DNA of 64,000 bases from Taishania pollutisoli (GTDB lineage Bacteria; Bacteroidota; Bacteroidia; Flavobacteriales_D; Crocinitomicaceae). Made by a program: the position numbers and the translations under genes. The notes beneath the pieces were generated by a model that did no database searches, was not told the origin of the DNA, and saw only the letters and a program-made list of their open reading frames with translations. Shown piece after piece: positions 53,132 through 62,001 of the stretch; position 1 is the first letter of the stretch, and the number at the start of each line of letters is the position of its first letter. Where the stretch lies: NCBI RefSeq assembly GCF_014518315.1, contig NZ_JACVEL010000005.1:183198-247197 (forward strand). The letters run 5' to 3'.

Positions 53132-54034
53132 ATGCAAGAAAAACCAAAGTCCTGGTACGATTTTTCGGTAAAGCGAGTGCTGATCAACCTGTTCACAGTA
53201 ATCGGCTTAATGATCGCAGGGCATATTTTTTTCACACTTCTTCCTCCGATGGAAATCTGGAATCAGTTTAATTCCATGCTCAGCGAAATGAATGAAACAT
53301 TTCTCTACTTTATGTTGGGAGGATTCATTGCGCAACTGATTGACGGCGCATTGGGGATGGCCTATGGTGTATCCGCAACTACGTTTTTACTCACACTGGG
53401 CGTAAGTCCTGCTGTTGCAAGCATGTCCGTTCACGCGTCGGAGATCGTCACGAGTGGCGTTTCAGGAATCATGCATTTACGCTTTGGAAATGTCAACAAT
53501 CGACTCTTCAAAAGCATTGTTGTTCCCGGCATCATCGGAGCAATTACCGGAGCGTATCTATTGTCTGAATTTGAGCAGTACAATCAGTATATAAAACCAA
53601 TTGTGAGTAGTTACACCCTATTTCTGGGTGCATTAATCATTTACAAAGTTGTACGAAAAAAGCAGGCGCGAAAAAAAGTGACCCGTGTCGGCTGGCTGGC
53701 AACGCTCGGCGGTTTTTTAGACTCGATAGGTGGTGGTGGCTGGGGACCTGTTGTTTCATCCACGTTGATTGCGCGGGGAAAAAATCCACGCATGATTGTC
53801 GGATCAGTCAATCTTGCCGAATTTTTCGTTTCACTTGCCAGTTCCTTTACTTTTTTCACCATTCTCGGAGCAACTGCATGGCAACCGATTCTCGGTCTGA
53901 TTCTGGGCGGTGTGTGTGCTGCGCCAATTGCTGCTTACCTTACCTCGCGCCTCAACATAAAAGCGATGATGCTCTTCGTTGGGATTGTCGTCATTATTGT
54001 GAGTCTGCGCAACATATTCACTTTATTTATCTGA
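53132..54034 (+). CDS. TauE/SafE family sulfite/anion transporter
   Basis: About 300 residues with eight or so membrane helices. The family signatures are GGFIAQLIDGALGMAYGVSATTFL, seen as two halves (FIAQLIDGALGMAYG and VSATTFLLTLG), and the internal repeat GFLDSIGGGGWGPV. TauE/SafE proteins export sulfite or related sulfur anions, and the location immediately before cysH fits that role. I set the start at ATG 53132 (MQEKPKSWYDF); an upstream TTG would add 26 residues. It ends 1 base before cysH, so the genes are co-transcribed and probably coupled. Confidence 0.9.
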   Translation: MQEKPKSWYDFSVKRVLINLFTVIGLMIAGHIFFTLLPPMEIWNQFNSMLSEMNETFLYFMLGGFIAQLIDGALGMAYGVSATTFLLTLGVSPAVASMSVHASEIVTSGVSGIMHLRFGNVNNRLFKSIVVPGIIGAITGAYLLSEFEQYNQYIKPIVSSYTLFLGALIIYKVVRKKQARKKVTRVGWLATLGGFLDSIGGGGWGPVVSSTLIARGKNPRMIVGSVNLAEFFVSLASSFTFFTILGATAWQPILGLILGGVCAAPIAAYLTSRLNIKAMMLFVGIVVIIVSLRNIFTLFI

Positions 54035-54035
54035 T

Positions 54036-54725
54036 ATGAAACCCGATTTTTTTGAACACATCAATACCGAGAACATTACAAATCTACTGACAGAGATGAC
54101 AGAAACACCGGGTGTTGCTGCCGCATTCTCCACCAGTATGAGCCTGGAAGACCAGGTAATTACCGATGTAATTTTCAAAAACAACCTTCCGATACGGGTA
54201 TTCACACTCGATACGGGCCGCTTATTCAATGAATCGTACAGTGTACTCTCATCCACCCGCAACCATTACGGGAAGGAAATTGAAACTTATTATCCGGACG
54301 CGGAAGCATTACAGGAACTGATTACCACAAAAGGCCCCAACCTGTTTTATGAATCGGTAGAAAACAGGAAAAGCTGTTGCCATATCCGAAAAGTCGAACC
54401 ACTGAACCGGGCCCTGTCGGGTGTCAATGTATGGATTACTGGTTTGCGGGCAGAGCATTCTGACAACAGAACCGGACTCTCTGTTTTTGAATGGGACGCA
54501 TCCCGGCAACTTACCAAAGTTAATCCGTTGATTTACTGGACAACTGAAGACGTCCGGAGCTACATCCGCAACAATCATGTTCCGTATAACACGCTACAGG
54601 ACAAGGGATTTATCAGCCTCGGATGTCAGCCATGTACACGTGCCGTAAAAGAAGGAGAACCCTTCAGAGCCGGAAGATGGTGGTGGGAAGATCATTCAAA
54701 AAAAGAATGCGGACTGCACACATAA
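54036..54725 (+). CDS. cysH: Assimilatory adenylylsulfate (APS) reductase
   Basis: 229 residues of the PAPS/APS reductase family. The PP-loop-type nucleotide site is near SMSLEDQVITD, and the redox-active C-terminal Cys225 is in KECGLH. The four cluster cysteines Cys114-Cys115 (KSCCHIRK) and Cys197/Cys200 (GCQPCTR) are all present. This CC...CxxC set marks enzymes with a [4Fe-4S] cluster that reduce APS directly, in contrast to the cluster-free PAPS reductase of E. coli. That fits with the absence of a CysC kinase gene in the cluster. It produces sulfite for cysteine synthesis. Confidence 0.94.
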   Translation: MKPDFFEHINTENITNLLTEMTETPGVAAAFSTSMSLEDQVITDVIFKNNLPIRVFTLDTGRLFNESYSVLSSTRNHYGKEIETYYPDAEALQELITTKGPNLFYESVENRKSCCHIRKVEPLNRALSGVNVWITGLRAEHSDNRTGLSVFEWDASRQLTKVNPLIYWTTEDVRSYIRNNHVPYNTLQDKGFISLGCQPCTRAVKEGEPFRAGRWWWEDHSKKECGLHT

Positions 54726-54749
54726 ATTTAACATTTGAAATGAAACAAT

Positions 54750-55649
54750 ATGAGTAATTACCTGGACAGACTGGAAGCAGAAGCCATTCACGTATTGAGA
54801 GAAACAGCCGGGCAGTTCGAACGCCCTGCATTGTTATTCAGTGGAGGAAAAGATAGTATTTGCCTTGTACACCTTGCATTGAAAGCATTCCGACCCGGAA
54901 AATTTCCTTTTCCGCTGGTACACATTGATACCGGACACAACTTTCCCGAAGCGATTCAATTCAGAGACCGGCTGGCTGAACAATTGGGTGAACAGTTGAT
55001 TGTCCGCCATGTAGAAGACACCTTAAAACGACGTGGTATCCCGGATGCAAAGGGAAAATTTCCAAGCAGGAACCCTTTGCAAACGCATACACTATTGGAA
55101 ACCATTGAAGAATTCAGGTTTGACGCCTGTATCGGAGGAGCACGCCGTGATGAAGAAAAGGCACGGGCAAAAGAACGGTTCTTTTCTGTACGGGATGAAT
55201 TCGGCCAATGGGATCCGAAATTACAACGTCCCGAATTGTGGAATATTTACAACGGAAAAATTCATCCCGGGGAAAATGTCCGTGTATTCCCGATCAGTAA
55301 CTGGACGGAATTGGATGTGTGGAATTACATCTTGCGGGAGAACATCGAACTTCCCTCCATCTATTTCACACACGAGCGAACCTGTGTATTAACAGAGCAT
55401 GAACAACTCATGGCGACCAATGTATTCATCTCGTTGGACGAACATGACACCATTGTCAACCGGTTGGTACGTTACCGAACTGTCGGAGATATGACCTGCA
55501 CGGCAGCTGTTGAAAGCAAAGCCAATAGTGTAGAGGACATCATTGAAGAGTTGAAAAACACAACTGTTTCAGAGCGGGGTGCCACACGAATGGACGACCG
55601 GATTTCAGAAGCAGCAATGGAGGACAGAAAGAAAGGGGGGTATTTTTGA
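54750..55649 (+). CDS. cysD: Sulfate adenylyltransferase small subunit
   Basis: 299 residues. The catalytic half of ATP sulfurylase, which makes APS from sulfate and ATP. The PP-loop LLFSGGKDSICLVHLALKAF is seen as FSGGKDSICLVHLA; other conserved parts are HIDTGHNFPEAIQFRD, GGARRDEEKARAKER, PISNWTELDVW and the C-terminal RISEAAMEDRKKGGYF. It is 24 bases after cysH and acts with CysN. Length and motifs are normal. Confidence 0.97.
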   Translation: MSNYLDRLEAEAIHVLRETAGQFERPALLFSGGKDSICLVHLALKAFRPGKFPFPLVHIDTGHNFPEAIQFRDRLAEQLGEQLIVRHVEDTLKRRGIPDAKGKFPSRNPLQTHTLLETIEEFRFDACIGGARRDEEKARAKERFFSVRDEFGQWDPKLQRPELWNIYNGKIHPGENVRVFPISNWTELDVWNYILRENIELPSIYFTHERTCVLTEHEQLMATNVFISLDEHDTIVNRLVRYRTVGDMTCTAAVESKANSVEDIIEELKNTTVSERGATRMDDRISEAAMEDRKKGGYF

Positions 55650-55664
55650 GAGACATGAGCATTG

Positions 55665-55737
55665 AATTATGAATGTTGAATTATCAATTATCACGTGAGT
55701 GTGATTCAAAACACTTGATAATTGATAATTCATAATT
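55665..55737. repeat. Heptamer-based inverted repeat between cysD and cysN
   Basis: The left side reads as 7-base units AATTATG, AATGTTG, AATTATC, AATTATC; the right side is the complement of three of them (GATAATT, GATAATT, CATAATT) with a 22-base loop. It could form a long AT-rich hairpin in the mRNA between two co-functional genes. Confidence 0.75.
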
Positions 55738-55745
55738 AAAACCAC

Positions 55746-57008
55746 ATGGAATTATTACGATTTTTTACAGCAGGAAATGTCGACGACGGAAAAAGTACAC
55801 TCATCGGCAGATTGTTATTAGACAGCGGATCGATTTCTACTGACATTATCGAAACAGTGACCCGACAGAGTAAGGTGACCGGAGAAAACACAACGATTGA
55901 CCTGGCATTGCTCACAGACGGGTTGCGCGCTGAACGGGAACAGGGAATCACCATTGATGTTGCCTATAAATATTTTTCAACAGATCGGCGAAAATTTATC
56001 ATTGCAGACACACCGGGACATGCGCAATACACACGGAATATGTTTACCGGCGCATCGACAGCAGATCTGGCAATTATCCTGGTAGACGCCCGCAACGGCA
56101 TTACGGAACAAACCCGTCGCCATACCATTATTTCAGCCGTGCTGGGAATTCCGCACATCGTGGTCTGCATCAACAAAATGGATTTAGTGAACTACAGCGA
56201 AGCATGCTACGAAGCGATTAAAGCTGATTTTTCAAAAGTAACTGCTGCACTTGACCTGAATCAGGTAACGTTTATTCCCACAGCCGCTCTATCCGGTGAG
56301 AATGTGGTGCATTCCTCCAAACAGATGCCCTGGCATACAGGTAAATCGTTGCTTTCTTTCCTGGAAAATGTGTCTGTTCAACCGGCTCAACTACACGACA
56401 AAGCGCGTTTCCAGGTACAATACGTGATTCGCCCCCAGACGGAAAAACTTCACGATTACCGGGGATATGCCGGAACGCTCTGGAGTGGGAAATTACAGGT
56501 GGGCGATGAAGTGCAGGTACTTCCCGGTGCATTTTTCACCCGCATTCAAACCATTGAACACAACCTGAAGATGACCGAATCTGCGGATGCCGGACAACCT
56601 GTGGTAATGCAACTTGAAGATGACATTGACATTAGCCGCGGAGCATGGATTGTACCAGGATCTGAATTACCGGAAGTATCCGACACTGTGCAAGGAACAA
56701 TCTGCTGGATGGACAACACCCCTTTCCGGACAGGTGCAATGAAATTACTCTTACAGCAAGGGAGTTTAAACACCAAAGCGTCTATCAAGGAAATAAGCTA
56801 CAAGATAGACATTGAAACGTTTGAAAAATCTCCTTCCGATGATGCATTAAAACTGAATGAACTCGCATCTGTATGCATCCGGACAGCAGAACCACTGGTG
56901 GTTGACAGCTATAAAGAAAACCGAAATACCGGAGCATTCATCCTGATCAATGAATACACCAATCAAACGGTAGCGGCAGGAGTATTGGAACGCAATCTGC
57001 AAGCTTAA
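55746..57008 (+). CDS. cysN: Sulfate adenylyltransferase GTPase subunit
   Basis: 420 residues. The regulatory GTPase that drives ATP sulfurylase together with CysD. G-motifs: GNVDDGKST (G1), EREQGITID (G2), DTPGH (G3), NKMD (G4), followed by two EF-Tu-like beta-barrel domains. No CysC (APS kinase) domain is fused at the C-terminus, consistent with direct APS reduction by the neighbouring CysH. It is separated from cysD by the heptamer inverted repeat. Confidence 0.96.
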   Translation: MELLRFFTAGNVDDGKSTLIGRLLLDSGSISTDIIETVTRQSKVTGENTTIDLALLTDGLRAEREQGITIDVAYKYFSTDRRKFIIADTPGHAQYTRNMFTGASTADLAIILVDARNGITEQTRRHTIISAVLGIPHIVVCINKMDLVNYSEACYEAIKADFSKVTAALDLNQVTFIPTAALSGENVVHSSKQMPWHTGKSLLSFLENVSVQPAQLHDKARFQVQYVIRPQTEKLHDYRGYAGTLWSGKLQVGDEVQVLPGAFFTRIQTIEHNLKMTESADAGQPVVMQLEDDIDISRGAWIVPGSELPEVSDTVQGTICWMDNTPFRTGAMKLLLQQGSLNTKASIKEISYKIDIETFEKSPSDDALKLNELASVCIRTAEPLVVDSYKENRNTGAFILINEYTNQTVAAGVLERNLQA

Positions 57009-57045
57009 ATCCAAAACCCGAATTCACTGCCATTTGCAATAAAAG

Positions 57046-57077
57046 TTTGTCAATTTGGCAATTCTGTGATAAGTTTG
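57046..57077 (+). promoter_or_regulatory. Near-ideal Bacteroidota promoter of grpE-dnaJ
   Basis: TTTG (57046-57049), 20 bases, then TAAGTTTG (57070-57077) match the -33/-7 consensus TTTG...TAnnTTTG closely. The leader to the ATG would be about 55 bases. Confidence 0.65.
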
Positions 57078-57138
57078 CCGGAATTTCTGTCATACTGTCC
57101 GAAAAATAAAGGATGGCAAGTTATTTGAGTGGCAGGAA

Positions 57139-57687
57139 ATGCATAAAAATGAACTAGCAATGTCAGAAGAGAAAGATATTTTAAATCAAGAGCAGGAAGA
57201 ATTGAAGGGTTCAACGGAAAATACTGTTGAAAACGAGAAAAGCGGAGAGCAAACTCCTGAGGAAAAGTACAACGAATTGAATGACAAATTCCTTCGTTTA
57301 TATGCTGAGTTTGACAATTACCGCAGAAGAACCAATAAAGAGAAAGTGGAGCTGATCGCTAATGCCAATGAAAAATTGTTGCTGGATCTGATTCCCACAA
57401 TCGATGATTTCGAGCGGGCAATCGCCAACAATGAAACAGCAGAAGATATCGCGGCTGTAAAAGAAGGATTCAACCTGATTTACCATAAGTTTAAATCAAC
57501 ACTTGAAGCAAAAGGATTGAAACAAATGCAGGCCAAAGGGGAAAACTTTGACAGCGACCTGCACGAAGCGATTGCTAATGTACCGGGGGATGAAACTCAA
57601 AAAGGGAAAGTAATTGACGACGTCGAAAAAGGTTATTTTCTGAACGAAAAAGTGATCCGTTTTGCAAAAGTGGTGGTAGGACAATAA
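57139..57687 (+). CDS. grpE: Nucleotide exchange factor GrpE
   Basis: 182 residues. Releases ADP from DnaK. An acidic disordered N-terminus is followed by a long coiled coil (about 30-95, [20 protein letters not shown]) and the C-terminal beta domain ([13 protein letters not shown], then [18 protein letters not shown]). The start could instead be the ATG at 57160; both fit. It is followed by dnaJ after 25 bases; dnaK is elsewhere. Confidence 0.95.
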   Translation: MHKNELAMSEEKDILNQEQEELKGSTENTVENEKSGEQTPEEKYNELNDKFLRLYAEFDNYRRRTNKEKVELIANANEKLLLDLIPTIDDFERAIANNETAEDIAAVKEGFNLIYHKFKSTLEAKGLKQMQAKGENFDSDLHEAIANVPGDETQKGKVIDDVEKGYFLNEKVIRFAKVVVGQ

Positions 57688-57712
57688 ATGGCAGAAAAAA
57701 GAGATTGACCAG

Positions 57713-58831
57713 ATGAGTGAAAAAAGAGATTATTATGAAGTTTTAGGTGTATCCAAAGGTGCCGATGAAGCCGAAATCAAAAAGGCCTATCGCAAACTGG
57801 CATTGAAATACCATCCCGACAAAAATCCGGATGATGCAAGTGCCGAAGAAAAATTCAAGGAAGCGGCTGAAGCATACGAAGTACTGAGCGATTCGCAAAA
57901 ACGTGCGCAGTACGACCGATTCGGACACGCCGGAATGGGAGGTAGTGGCTTCGGAGGTGGCGGTATGAACATGGATGACATCTTCTCTCAGTTTGGTGAT
58001 ATTTTTGGCGGAGCCTTCGGTGGAGGAGGAAGTTTCGGTGGATCCAGAGGTGGAGGTACCATGCGTACACGCGGAACGAATCTTCGGGTGAAAATAAAAC
58101 TGAACCTGGAAGAAATTGCCAATGGTGTCCGAAAAAAGATCAAAGTCAATAAACTGGTCAATGCCGAAGGTGTTACTTACAAAACTTGTTCTACGTGTAA
58201 TGGAACAGGGCGCCTGACACGTGTCACACAGACCTTTTTGGGCGCCATGCAGACGCAAACCACCTGTACAACTTGTCAGGGTGCAGGGAAAATGATCGAC
58301 AAAAAGCCTGCTGATGCAGATCCCCAGGGATTAAAACGACAGGAAGATGTTATTGAAATTGACATTCCTGCCGGTGTAGAAGAAGGGATGCAATTGAGCG
58401 TTTCCGGAAAAGGAAATGCCGGACCGTTTGACGGGATTCCGGGAGACTTAATTGTTGTAATCGAAGAAACACAACACGAAGAGCTGAGACGAGACGGAGA
58501 ACACCTGCATTTTGATGCATATATCAATTTTGCAGATGCTGCGCTGGGTGAATCAGTAGAAGTTCCGACCATTGCAGGAAAGGCAAAAATTAAAATCGAA
58601 CCGGGAACACAAAGCGGGAAAACGTTACGTTTAAAAGGAAAAGGATTACCTGTTTTACAAGGATACGGGCACGGTGATTTGTTTGTTCACATCAATGTTT
58701 GGACACCCAAAAAACTGACAAAAGAAGAAAAAGAAATACTGGAAAAATTACGCACAAGCGAAAATTTCAAACCAAGTCCCGATGCCAACGAAAAAGGATT
58801 TTTTCAGCGTGTGAAGGACATGTTCCATTAA
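57713..58831 (+). CDS. dnaJ: Chaperone DnaJ with two of four zinc motifs
   Basis: 372 residues, a DnaK co-chaperone. J domain (1-65) with HPD (residues 35-37) intact, a Gly-rich linker (70-118), a central zinc domain and two C-terminal substrate-binding domains. The zinc domain has only two CxxCxGxG units, CSTCNGTG (Cys159, Cys162) and CTTCQGAG (Cys185, Cys188), where E. coli DnaJ has four. Their spacing matches motifs 2 and 3, so the zinc II site appears kept and zinc I lost. I believe this reduced form occurs in related Flavobacteriia. It is co-transcribed with grpE. Confidence 0.95.
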   Translation: MSEKRDYYEVLGVSKGADEAEIKKAYRKLALKYHPDKNPDDASAEEKFKEAAEAYEVLSDSQKRAQYDRFGHAGMGGSGFGGGGMNMDDIFSQFGDIFGGAFGGGGSFGGSRGGGTMRTRGTNLRVKIKLNLEEIANGVRKKIKVNKLVNAEGVTYKTCSTCNGTGRLTRVTQTFLGAMQTQTTCTTCQGAGKMIDKKPADADPQGLKRQEDVIEIDIPAGVEEGMQLSVSGKGNAGPFDGIPGDLIVVIEETQHEELRRDGEHLHFDAYINFADAALGESVEVPTIAGKAKIKIEPGTQSGKTLRLKGKGLPVLQGYGHGDLFVHINVWTPKKLTKEEKEILEKLRTSENFKPSPDANEKGFFQRVKDMFH

Positions 58832-58893
58832 TACGGATAAAGCATATTCGAAGAAGGAAGATTGAAGTCAGTGATATGTGTTGACGGACAGTG

Positions 58894-58923
58894 GGAAGAT
58901 TTTTAATCTTCCTTCTTTTTTTT
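58894..58923 (+). terminator. Intrinsic terminator of grpE-dnaJ
   Basis: GGAAGATT pairs with AATCTTCC around three Ts and is followed by a long T-run. A second upstream copy (AAGAAGGAAGATT at 58851-58863) can pair with the same right arm, so two structures compete. Confidence 0.85.
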
Positions 58924-58974
58924 ATACCTGCCTGCATTTACAGCGAACTATTCTTTCAATCTCCGATCTTTTTC

Positions 58975-58982
58975 TATCTTTG
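58975..58982 (+). promoter_or_regulatory. Putative -7 box of trhO
   Basis: TATCTTTG is a perfect TAnnTTTG, 30 bases upstream of the ATG at 59013. Confidence 0.55.
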
Positions 58983-59012
58983 CACCGACTTTTTATTTAA
59001 AACAAACATAGC

Positions 59013-60080
59013 ATGCAACTGTGGAACACATTAAGTAAGGAGGAGTTGGAGCAAAAATGGCGTGAGAAAGGTTACGAATGGGTAACTATTTCATTCTATC
59101 AATACGCTAAAATTGACAACCCTCAGATCTTTAGAGATTATTTGTACGGCATCTGGCAAAAAATAGATGTACTCGGGAGAGTTTACGTAGCAAAAGAAGG
59201 AATCAACGCACAAATTTCAGTCCCCAAACACCATGTTGATCAATTCAGAAACGAATTGTACGACATTTCATTTTTGAATGGTATTCGGTTGAATATCGCT
59301 GTTGACAACGGAGATACGGAATTCCCGTTCCTGAAATTAAAAATCAAAGTGCGCGACAAAATTCTGGCAGACGGACTGAATGATGAAACGTTTGACGTTA
59401 CCAACAAAGGAAAGCATTTAAATGCCGCTGAATTCAATGCGTTGACAGACGACCCGAACACCATTCTGATTGATTTCAGAAATCACTATGAATCGGAAGT
59501 AGGACACTTCAAAGGTGCAATTACACCGGATGTAGACACGTTTCGTGAGTCCCTGCCGTATATTGAGGAAAAATACCTGAAAGGCAATGAAGATAAAAAC
59601 CTGGTAATGTACTGTACCGGGGGAATTCGTTGTGAAAAGGCTTCTGCCTGGTTCAAACACCGGGGGTTTGACAATGTACATCAATTAGAAGGTGGAATCA
59701 TCAAGTATGCCAACGATTGCAGAGAAGCGGGCATTCCAAATAAATTCATCGGGAAAAACTTCGTATTTGATGAGCGACGCGGTGAACGCATTTCGGAAGA
59801 TGTTATCGCACAGTGTCACCAATGCGGAACACCTGCAGATGTACACGTCAATTGTGCCAACGAAGCTTGTCACCTGTTGTTTATCCAGTGTGATGAATGC
59901 AATGCGCACATGAACGGATGCTGTTCGGACGAATGCAAAGAAATCGCTGCATTACCGGAAGATGAAAGAAAAGCGTTGCGCAAAGGATATGTGCTCAGCA
60001 ACAAGATATTCAAAAAAGGGCGTTCGGAAAAATTAAAATTCAAACCGAACAATGAGAAGCCGTTTGATTTATTAACCTGA
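59013..60080 (+). CDS. trhO: tRNA uridine(34) hydroxylase TrhO (rhodanese-related)
   Basis: 355 residues. Adds a 5-hydroxyl group to U34 of certain tRNAs in an oxygen-dependent way. An N-terminal acylphosphatase-like domain (WVTISFYQYAKIDN, VYVAKEGINAQISV) is followed by a rhodanese domain with the loop cysteine in MYCTGGIRCEKAS (near residue 200), and a C-terminal cysteine-rich region (CHQCGTPADVHVNC, CDECNAHMNGCCSDEC) that may bind zinc. Length and domain order are typical of YceA/TrhO. It has its own promoter and terminator. Confidence 0.95.
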   Translation: MQLWNTLSKEELEQKWREKGYEWVTISFYQYAKIDNPQIFRDYLYGIWQKIDVLGRVYVAKEGINAQISVPKHHVDQFRNELYDISFLNGIRLNIAVDNGDTEFPFLKLKIKVRDKILADGLNDETFDVTNKGKHLNAAEFNALTDDPNTILIDFRNHYESEVGHFKGAITPDVDTFRESLPYIEEKYLKGNEDKNLVMYCTGGIRCEKASAWFKHRGFDNVHQLEGGIIKYANDCREAGIPNKFIGKNFVFDERRGERISEDVIAQCHQCGTPADVHVNCANEACHLLFIQCDECNAHMNGCCSDECKEIAALPEDERKALRKGYVLSNKIFKKGRSEKLKFKPNNEKPFDLLT

Positions 60081-60100
60081 GTGCAGGAAAGTAATTTGTT

Positions 60101-60136
60101 AAAAAAGGTGGTTCACATGTTGTAACCACCTTTTTT
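60101..60136. terminator. Bidirectional intrinsic terminator
   Basis: AAAAAAGGTGGTT pairs perfectly with AACCACCTTTTTT around a 10-base loop. It serves trhO and the convergent cold-shock-domain gene. Confidence 0.93.
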
Positions 60137-60152
60137 ATGGTGTCTGGTACTG

Positions 60153-60587
60153 TTAAATGAGTGTAACACGTACTGCAACCCAGCCTTTTGTTCCTTTTTC
60201 CTTTTCAAAACGAACTTTCGCTCCTTTCATCGGTTGACCGGACACATTGTTTTGGTGCACAAAAAAGCTTTCATCATCTGCTGTTTTGATGAACCCGTAT
60301 CCTTTTGTATCGTCAAAATAATTGATCACCCCTGTCAGGAACGGATCAATCTCTTCTTTTTCCCGTCTTGGAATTCCGATTTCGATGTGTTTTGCCTTGA
60401 CTTCTTTTTTTGTTGACGGATCCGGGGGAGTATCCCGAAGGATCCCGTTTTCATCCACATACGCCATCATACTTTCCCAGCCTCCACCGGTTGCATTCTC
60501 TTTACGTGCTTCCTTTTTGGACTGCTTTTCTTTTCTGCGTTGATCTCTCTTTTTTTCCCTTTCTTTTTTATTGAAGGTTTCTGCCAT
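60153..60587 (-). CDS. Cold-shock-domain protein with basic N-terminal extension
   Basis: 144 residues. The N-terminal ~35 residues are almost entirely Lys/Arg/Glu (disordered, RNA-binding-like), followed by a linker, and residues 85-144 are a cold-shock domain with RNP1-like KGYGFIKT and RNP2-like SFFVHQNN. Such proteins bind single-stranded nucleic acid and help RNA folding in the cold. It overlaps no neighbour but lies 3 bases after the desaturase gene on the same strand, so membrane-fluidity and RNA adaptation to cold may be co-expressed. Confidence 0.9.
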   Translation of the reverse strand: MAETFNKKEREKKRDQRRKEKQSKKEARKENATGGGWESMMAYVDENGILRDTPPDPSTKKEVKAKHIEIGIPRREKEEIDPFLTGVINYFDDTKGYGFIKTADDESFFVHQNNVSGQPMKGAKVRFEKEKGTKGWVAVRVTLI

Positions 60588-60590
60588 AAT

Positions 60591-61592
60591 TTATTGTGTG
60601 ATTTTAATTGAACATTGTAGTGTTTTCATTCTCCCGAGAACACGAAGGGTTTTTACATGCCCCGAAACAGCAGCAAAGAATGTCTTATTCACATAATAAG
60701 GAACCTGAAAATCTCGTGCCGTTCGCGCAACAATTCTGCTTATATTCCGATAATGTACGTGACAGATATTCGGAAATAAATGGTGTTCTATTTGATTCGT
60801 TAATCCTCCTAAATACCAGAAAAGAAATCTGTTTTTCGGAGAAAAGTTACTCGTTGTCTGCAACTGGTGTGTGTACCAGTTTTCCGCTATTTTTTCTTCT
60901 TCATCCGGCTGAGGAAACTGCATATCCGGCATTACATGCGCCAATTGAAACACCACACTCAACAGAATTCCCGCGAGCACATGCATCAATGCAAAACCAA
61001 GTAAAATCCAATAAACCGAAAACGGAGCCACCATCATCGGTATAATCAACGCATACGTAAAGTAGAATACTTTCACCGGAACCAACTTCATTAATCGCAT
61101 CCGGTATTCTCGCTTTGTTTGGATCAATCCCATCTTCCGATAGTCGCCTGCTTTTTTAAAATCTTTTACCGTTATCCAGTAAAGTGTTAGAATTCCGTAA
61201 AAGAACCACACATAATAGTGTTGGAACCGGTGTATTTTATAGCTTTTACTGTATGGAGAAAAACGCAGTAAGAACAAAGGGGCGTCAATGTCTTCATCAT
61301 GCCCGTGAATATTCGTATATGTATGGTGAAGAACGTTGTGTTGTAACTTCCACATTTGACTGCTGCAACCAAGGTAATCCAATGTATAGCTAAGGGTGCG
61401 ATTCAACCAGGAACGCTTTGTATAAGCACCGTGATTCGCATCATGCATTACCCCCATCCCGATTCCTGCAATTCCAAAACCACTGACAAGGTACAGTAAA
61501 ATTGTGACAAGAGGAGAAGTGATAACCCCAAGATTTAATAGAGCGAGGGGTGCTGTATAAATCAGTAGCATCGCGACGGTTTTAAAAACCAT
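60591..61592 (-). CDS. Acyl-lipid fatty acid desaturase; true N-terminus probably extends upstream
   Basis: A membrane-bound di-iron desaturase. The first ATG gives 333 residues with the three histidine boxes: HDANHG, HNVLHHTYTN and QIEHHLFPN, plus membrane helices between them. It resembles front-end or delta-5/6-type lipid desaturases. Upstream of that ATG the same frame stays open for about 60 more codons back to a stop at 61773-61775, and the extra residues (HLKFSQTVEQEF, KALKRRVNLYFKLNKAHK) look like the normal N-terminus of this family. No ATG, GTG or TTG lies in that part, so the start may be ATT, ATA or CTG, or a start codon has been lost. Confidence 0.88.
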   Translation of the reverse strand: MVFKTVAMLLIYTAPLALLNLGVITSPLVTILLYLVSGFGIAGIGMGVMHDANHGAYTKRSWLNRTLSYTLDYLGCSSQMWKLQHNVLHHTYTNIHGHDEDIDAPLFLLRFSPYSKSYKIHRFQHYYVWFFYGILTLYWITVKDFKKAGDYRKMGLIQTKREYRMRLMKLVPVKVFYFTYALIIPMMVAPFSVYWILLGFALMHVLAGILLSVVFQLAHVMPDMQFPQPDEEEKIAENWYTHQLQTTSNFSPKNRFLFWYLGGLTNQIEHHLFPNICHVHYRNISRIVARTARDFQVPYYVNKTFFAAVSGHVKTLRVLGRMKTLQCSIKITQ

Positions 61593-61987
61593 CTGTGCAT
61601 TCGCCCGCTTATGTGCCTTATTTAATTTAAAATATAGATTAACTCTTCTTTTCAGCGCTTTGGAAAACTCCTGCTCGACAGTCTGTGAAAATTTAAGATG
61701 TTTGATATGCGTCGTTGTTATTAAAATGAATACTATACGAGTCCCTACTGTGCAGTCCGGATTTTTAATCAGTCATCTCCCTGAAAAAGGAAGTAATGGA
61801 CTGATTTCTAAAATAAAAATGACATAAAACAGAAAGAAAAAACGAGAAAACGTTTCGACGAGACTAAATTATAGCACCACTTATTTTACAGAATATTACC
61901 TGATGTTACAAAGATAACCTTTTTATTCTGATCTGACTGCATAAAAAGACAGAAGTAAAATAAAACGGATACTATCAGAAAATTTTG

Positions 61988-61995
61988 TACCTTTG
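61988..61995 (+). promoter_or_regulatory. Putative -7 box of the helicase-csp operon
   Basis: TACCTTTG is a perfect TAnnTTTG, 428 bases upstream of the helicase ATG. If used, it gives an unusually long leader. Confidence 0.5.
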
Positions 61996-62001
61996 CACCC
62001 G

